Part shown: one piece after another, positions 4,015 through 5,920 of the stretch
Layout: each line of letters begins with the position of its first letter
Numbering within the stretch: position 1 is the first letter of the stretch
Assembly (NCBI GenBank): GCA_025458735.1
Contig: JALORV010000402.1
Coordinates: 1 to 5,920 of the forward strand
DNA from: Burkholderiaceae bacterium
GTDB lineage: Bacteria > Pseudomonadota > Gammaproteobacteria > Burkholderiales > Burkholderiaceae
Length of the DNA stretch: 5,920 nt
Direction: 5' to 3'
Made by a program: the position numbers and the translations under genes
The notes under the pieces: model-generated
The model's input: only the letters and a program-made list of their open reading frames with translations
What the model was told of the DNA's origin: nothing
The model's database searches: none

Positions 4015-4964
4015 GTTCCGCTGGGCTGCCGTCGTGCTATGCGCGCTGGTGCTGGCCGCCTGCACGCGGGTCGATCCCGACCGCTTCAGCGGCTATGCCG
4101 AGGCCGACCTCGTTTACGTCGCACCGGCGGTCGCAGGCCGACTGCAGACGCTCGGGGTCGAGCGCGGCACGCGCGTCAAGCCGGGGCAGCTGCTGTTCGA
4201 ACTCGAACGCGATGCTCGAGCGCGCCGCGGCCGATGCCCGCGCCGCGGCCGCCGCCGCGCAGGCCCGCAACCTGAGGAAAGGCAAGCGCGTCGACGAGCT
4301 GCGCGCGATCGAGCAGCAGCTGGTGCAGGCCCGCGCGGCACTGACCTTGGCCACGAGCGAGCTGAAGCGCAGCGAGTCGCTCGTCAAGCAGGGCTTCCTG
4401 TCGCCGAACCGGCTCGACGAGCTGAGCGCCGCGCGCGACCGCGACGCGGCCCGCGTCGCCGAGCTGCAGGCCAACCTGGCGGTGGCACGCGATGCCGCGC
4501 GGCCCGACGAGATCGCCGCGGCCGAAGCCGAGCAGCGCGCCGCTGAGAACGAGCTTGCGTCCTCGCGCTGGCGCGAGGACCAGACGCGCGGCGTGGCCAG
4601 GGTGACAGCCACGGTTCAGGACGTGCTGTACCGGCCGGGAGAGTGGGTCGCGCAGGGCACGCCGGTGGTGGCGCTCTATCCAGACGGGGCGCTGAAGGTG
4701 CGCTTCTTCGTGCCGCAGGCCGCGCTGGCACGGGTAAAAATCGGCGACACCGTGGCCGTGAGCTGCGACGGCTGCCCGGCGGGTCTCGCGGCGCGCGTGG
4801 CCTTCGTCTCGGAGCAGGCGGAGTACACGCCGCCCGTCATCTACAGCAACGAGAGCCGCGCCAAGCTGGTCTTCATGGTCGAGGCGCGGCCGGACGAGAA
4901 GACCGCTGCCCTGCTCAAGCCCGGCCAGCCGGTCGACATACGGATCGGCTCGAAGGCCCCGTGA
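3989..4964 (+). pseudogene. HlyD/YbhG-like periplasmic adaptor lipoprotein, interrupted by a frameshift near 4211-4217
   Basis: Two overlapping frames together encode one adaptor (membrane fusion protein) of about 324 residues, close to YbhG length. Part one (3989-4213, 75 codons) has a lipoprotein signal with lipobox LAAC (Cys25), then the first barrel/lipoyl half (YVAPAVAGRL, VKPGQLLFELERD). Past 4214 this frame turns Arg-rich. Part two, in the +1 frame from CTC 4215, begins LERAAADAR and holds a long coiled-coil hairpin (about 4215-4590, with LRKGKR and ARPDEIAAAEAE), the second lipoyl half (DVLYRPGEWV) and a barrel ending FVSEQAEYTPPVIYS, typical of this family. Net change is one extra base or two missing. 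Translation as read would continue out of frame to a stop at 4546. Intact, it would bridge the inner-membrane ABC complex to the periplasm. The normally AP-like lipoyl turn reads VARVTATV, possibly further decay. A sequencing error is a real alternative. Confidence 0.85.
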
Positions 4965-4974
4965 GGCGACATCG

Positions 4975-5901
4975 ATGAGCGCCGGCCTGGCGATCGACGT
5001 GCGCGGCCTGACCAAGGCCTTCGGCGGCCGCACCGTCGTCGATCACATCGATCTCGCCGTGCCTCGCGGCGAAGTCTGTGGTTTCCTCGGACCGAACGGC
5101 AGCGGCAAGACGACCACGATCCGCATGCTGTGCGGGCTGCTGGAAGTCGACGCGGGCGAAGGCTCCTGCCTGGGCTACGACATCCGGCGCGAAGCGCGCC
5201 ACATCAAGTTGCGTGTCGGCTACATGACGCAGCGCTTCGGGCTCTACGAAGACCTTTCGATTGCCGAGAACCTCGACTTCACCGCGCGCGTCTACCGCCT
5301 CGATGACCGCCGCCGGCGCGTCGCCGACGCGCTCGATCGACTTGGCCTGACGAGCCGGCAGAAGCAGCTCGCCGGCACGCTGTCGGGCGGGTGGAAGCAG
5401 CGCCTGGCACTCGCCGCCTGCCTGCTGCACGACCCCGAGCTGCTGCTGCTCGACGAGCCGACCGCAGGAGTCGACCCGAAGGCGCGGCGCGACTTCTGGC
5501 GCGAGATCCATGCGCTGGCCGCCGACGGCATCACGGTGCTCGTCAGCACGCACTACATGGACGAAGCCGAGCGCTGCCACCGGCTGGTGTACATCTCGTA
5601 CGGCAGGATGCTCGCGGCCGGCACCGCGCCGGAGGTCATCGCGCAGGCCGGGCTGCGAACCTGGGCCGTGCACGGCCCGCGGCTCGACGCGGTGCTCGAA
5701 CTCGCCGAGCCGCGCGGCTGGATGGCCGTTCCCTTCGGGACCAGCCTGCATGTCAGCGGCGACCGCAGCGGCGACTTTCCGCGCTGGCTTGCCGAGCAGG
5801 ACCCGGGGCTCGCGCAGGCGGTCCGCATCGAGCCGATCCCGACCGGCCTCGAGGACGTCTTCATCGCTTTGACCCAGGATGCCCGCGACACCGTCAGCTG
5901 A
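4975..5901 (+). CDS. ABC transporter ATPase, ABC-2/drug-efflux type (YbhF-like, single domain)
   Basis: This 308-residue cytoplasmic ATPase powers an export ABC transporter. All nucleotide-binding motifs are present in order: Walker A GPNGSGKTT (39-47), Q-loop Gln86 in YMTQRFGLYEDLS, signature LSGGWKQR (136-143), Walker B LLLLDE (156-161) with EPTAGVDP following, and H-loop His193 in STHYMDEAERC. The YMTQ.F.LYEDL, LSGGWKQRLALA and STHYMDEAE stretches are typical of the ABC-2 exporter subfamily that includes YbhF and CcmA-like ATPases. E. coli YbhF has two tandem ATPase domains; this protein has one plus a C-terminal extension (about 215-308) ending in GLEDVFIALT, a usual tail in this group. 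It starts 10 bp after the adaptor's stop, with GAGG (4963-4966) 8 nt before the ATG, so the two genes are probably co-translated. No motif is damaged. The exported substrate is unknown. Confidence 0.93.
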   Translation: MSAGLAIDVRGLTKAFGGRTVVDHIDLAVPRGEVCGFLGPNGSGKTTTIRMLCGLLEVDAGEGSCLGYDIRREARHIKLRVGYMTQRFGLYEDLSIAENLDFTARVYRLDDRRRRVADALDRLGLTSRQKQLAGTLSGGWKQRLALAACLLHDPELLLLDEPTAGVDPKARRDFWREIHALAADGITVLVSTHYMDEAERCHRLVYISYGRMLAAGTAPEVIAQAGLRTWAVHGPRLDAVLELAEPRGWMAVPFGTSLHVSGDRSGDFPRWLAEQDPGLAQAVRIEPIPTGLEDVFIALTQDARDTVS

Positions 5902-5920
5902 GCGAAGCGCCGGGCCGCCC
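5879..5920 (+). CDS. Probable start of the ABC-2 permease gene (runs off right edge)
   Basis: ATG 5879 opens a frame (MPATPSAERSAGPP) that overlaps the last 23 bp of the ATPase gene and stays open to the window edge. Overlapping starts are common in these operons, and a permease (YbhS/YbhR type) is expected next. Only 14 codons are visible, no membrane segment has been reached, and the upstream ribosome binding site is unclear, so the call rests on position alone. Confidence 0.3.
   Translation, partial: MPATPSAERSAGPP

Noticed and set aside
4199..4222. Programmed +1 ribosomal frameshifting in the adaptor
   Set aside because: No slippery run, in-frame stop at the shift point or stimulatory structure was seen; mutation or sequence error is simpler.
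4214..4546. C-terminal continuation of the adaptor in its first frame as a real separate domain
   Set aside because: It is Arg/Gly/Pro-rich shadow sequence; the +1 frame over the same bases carries the expected coiled coil and lipoyl half.

Overview
This is a GC-rich window (roughly two-thirds G+C by eye, strong G/C bias at third codon positions). It looks chromosomal and proteobacterial, most likely a betaproteobacterium or a GC-rich gammaproteobacterium. That guess rests on the gene families (folE next to a BLUF gene, a TerB-family protein, a CecR/YbhG/YbhF-like cluster) and on the codon bias; nothing here fixes the genus. I saw no rRNA, tRNA, CRISPR array, insertion sequence or phage gene.

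Layout. (1) On the minus strand at 1-811, folE (GTP cyclohydrolase I) is followed after 11 bp by the first 24 codons of a BLUF blue-light sensor gene that runs off the left edge. (2) A minus-strand TerB-family gene (1001-1456) and a plus-strand Bcs1-like membrane AAA ATPase gene (1566-2726) diverge from a 109-bp intergenic region holding an 8-bp inverted repeat. The ATPase lacks about 35 residues between Walker A and Walker B, and its reading frame is intact. (3) 2727-3363 is mostly non-coding. It holds several hairpins, an A/T-rich -10-like site, a possible 41-codon ORF and a 42-residue single-span membrane protein gene (3130-3258). (4) 3364-5920 is a plus-strand export operon: a TetR/AcrR regulator, an HlyD/YbhG-like lipoprotein adaptor with a frameshift near 4211-4217, an ABC-2-type ATPase and probably the first codons of a permease. 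A perfect 8-2-8 palindrome lies 5 bp before the regulator's ATG.

How the parts work together. The regulator, adaptor and ATPase match in order the E. coli cecR-ybhG-ybhF(-ybhS-ybhR) arrangement: a regulator that probably controls its own operon, a periplasmic adaptor, a cytoplasmic ATPase and inner-membrane permeases forming an efflux pump. Overlapping or nearly abutting genes suggest one transcript. As read here the adaptor would be truncated after about 75 correct residues, so the pump is either broken in this strain or the frameshift is a sequence error. folE and the BLUF gene form a separate probable operon linking pterin/folate synthesis with a flavin light sensor. The items most worth checking are the Walker A-Walker B deletion, the adaptor frameshift and the regulator's palindrome/leaderless start.
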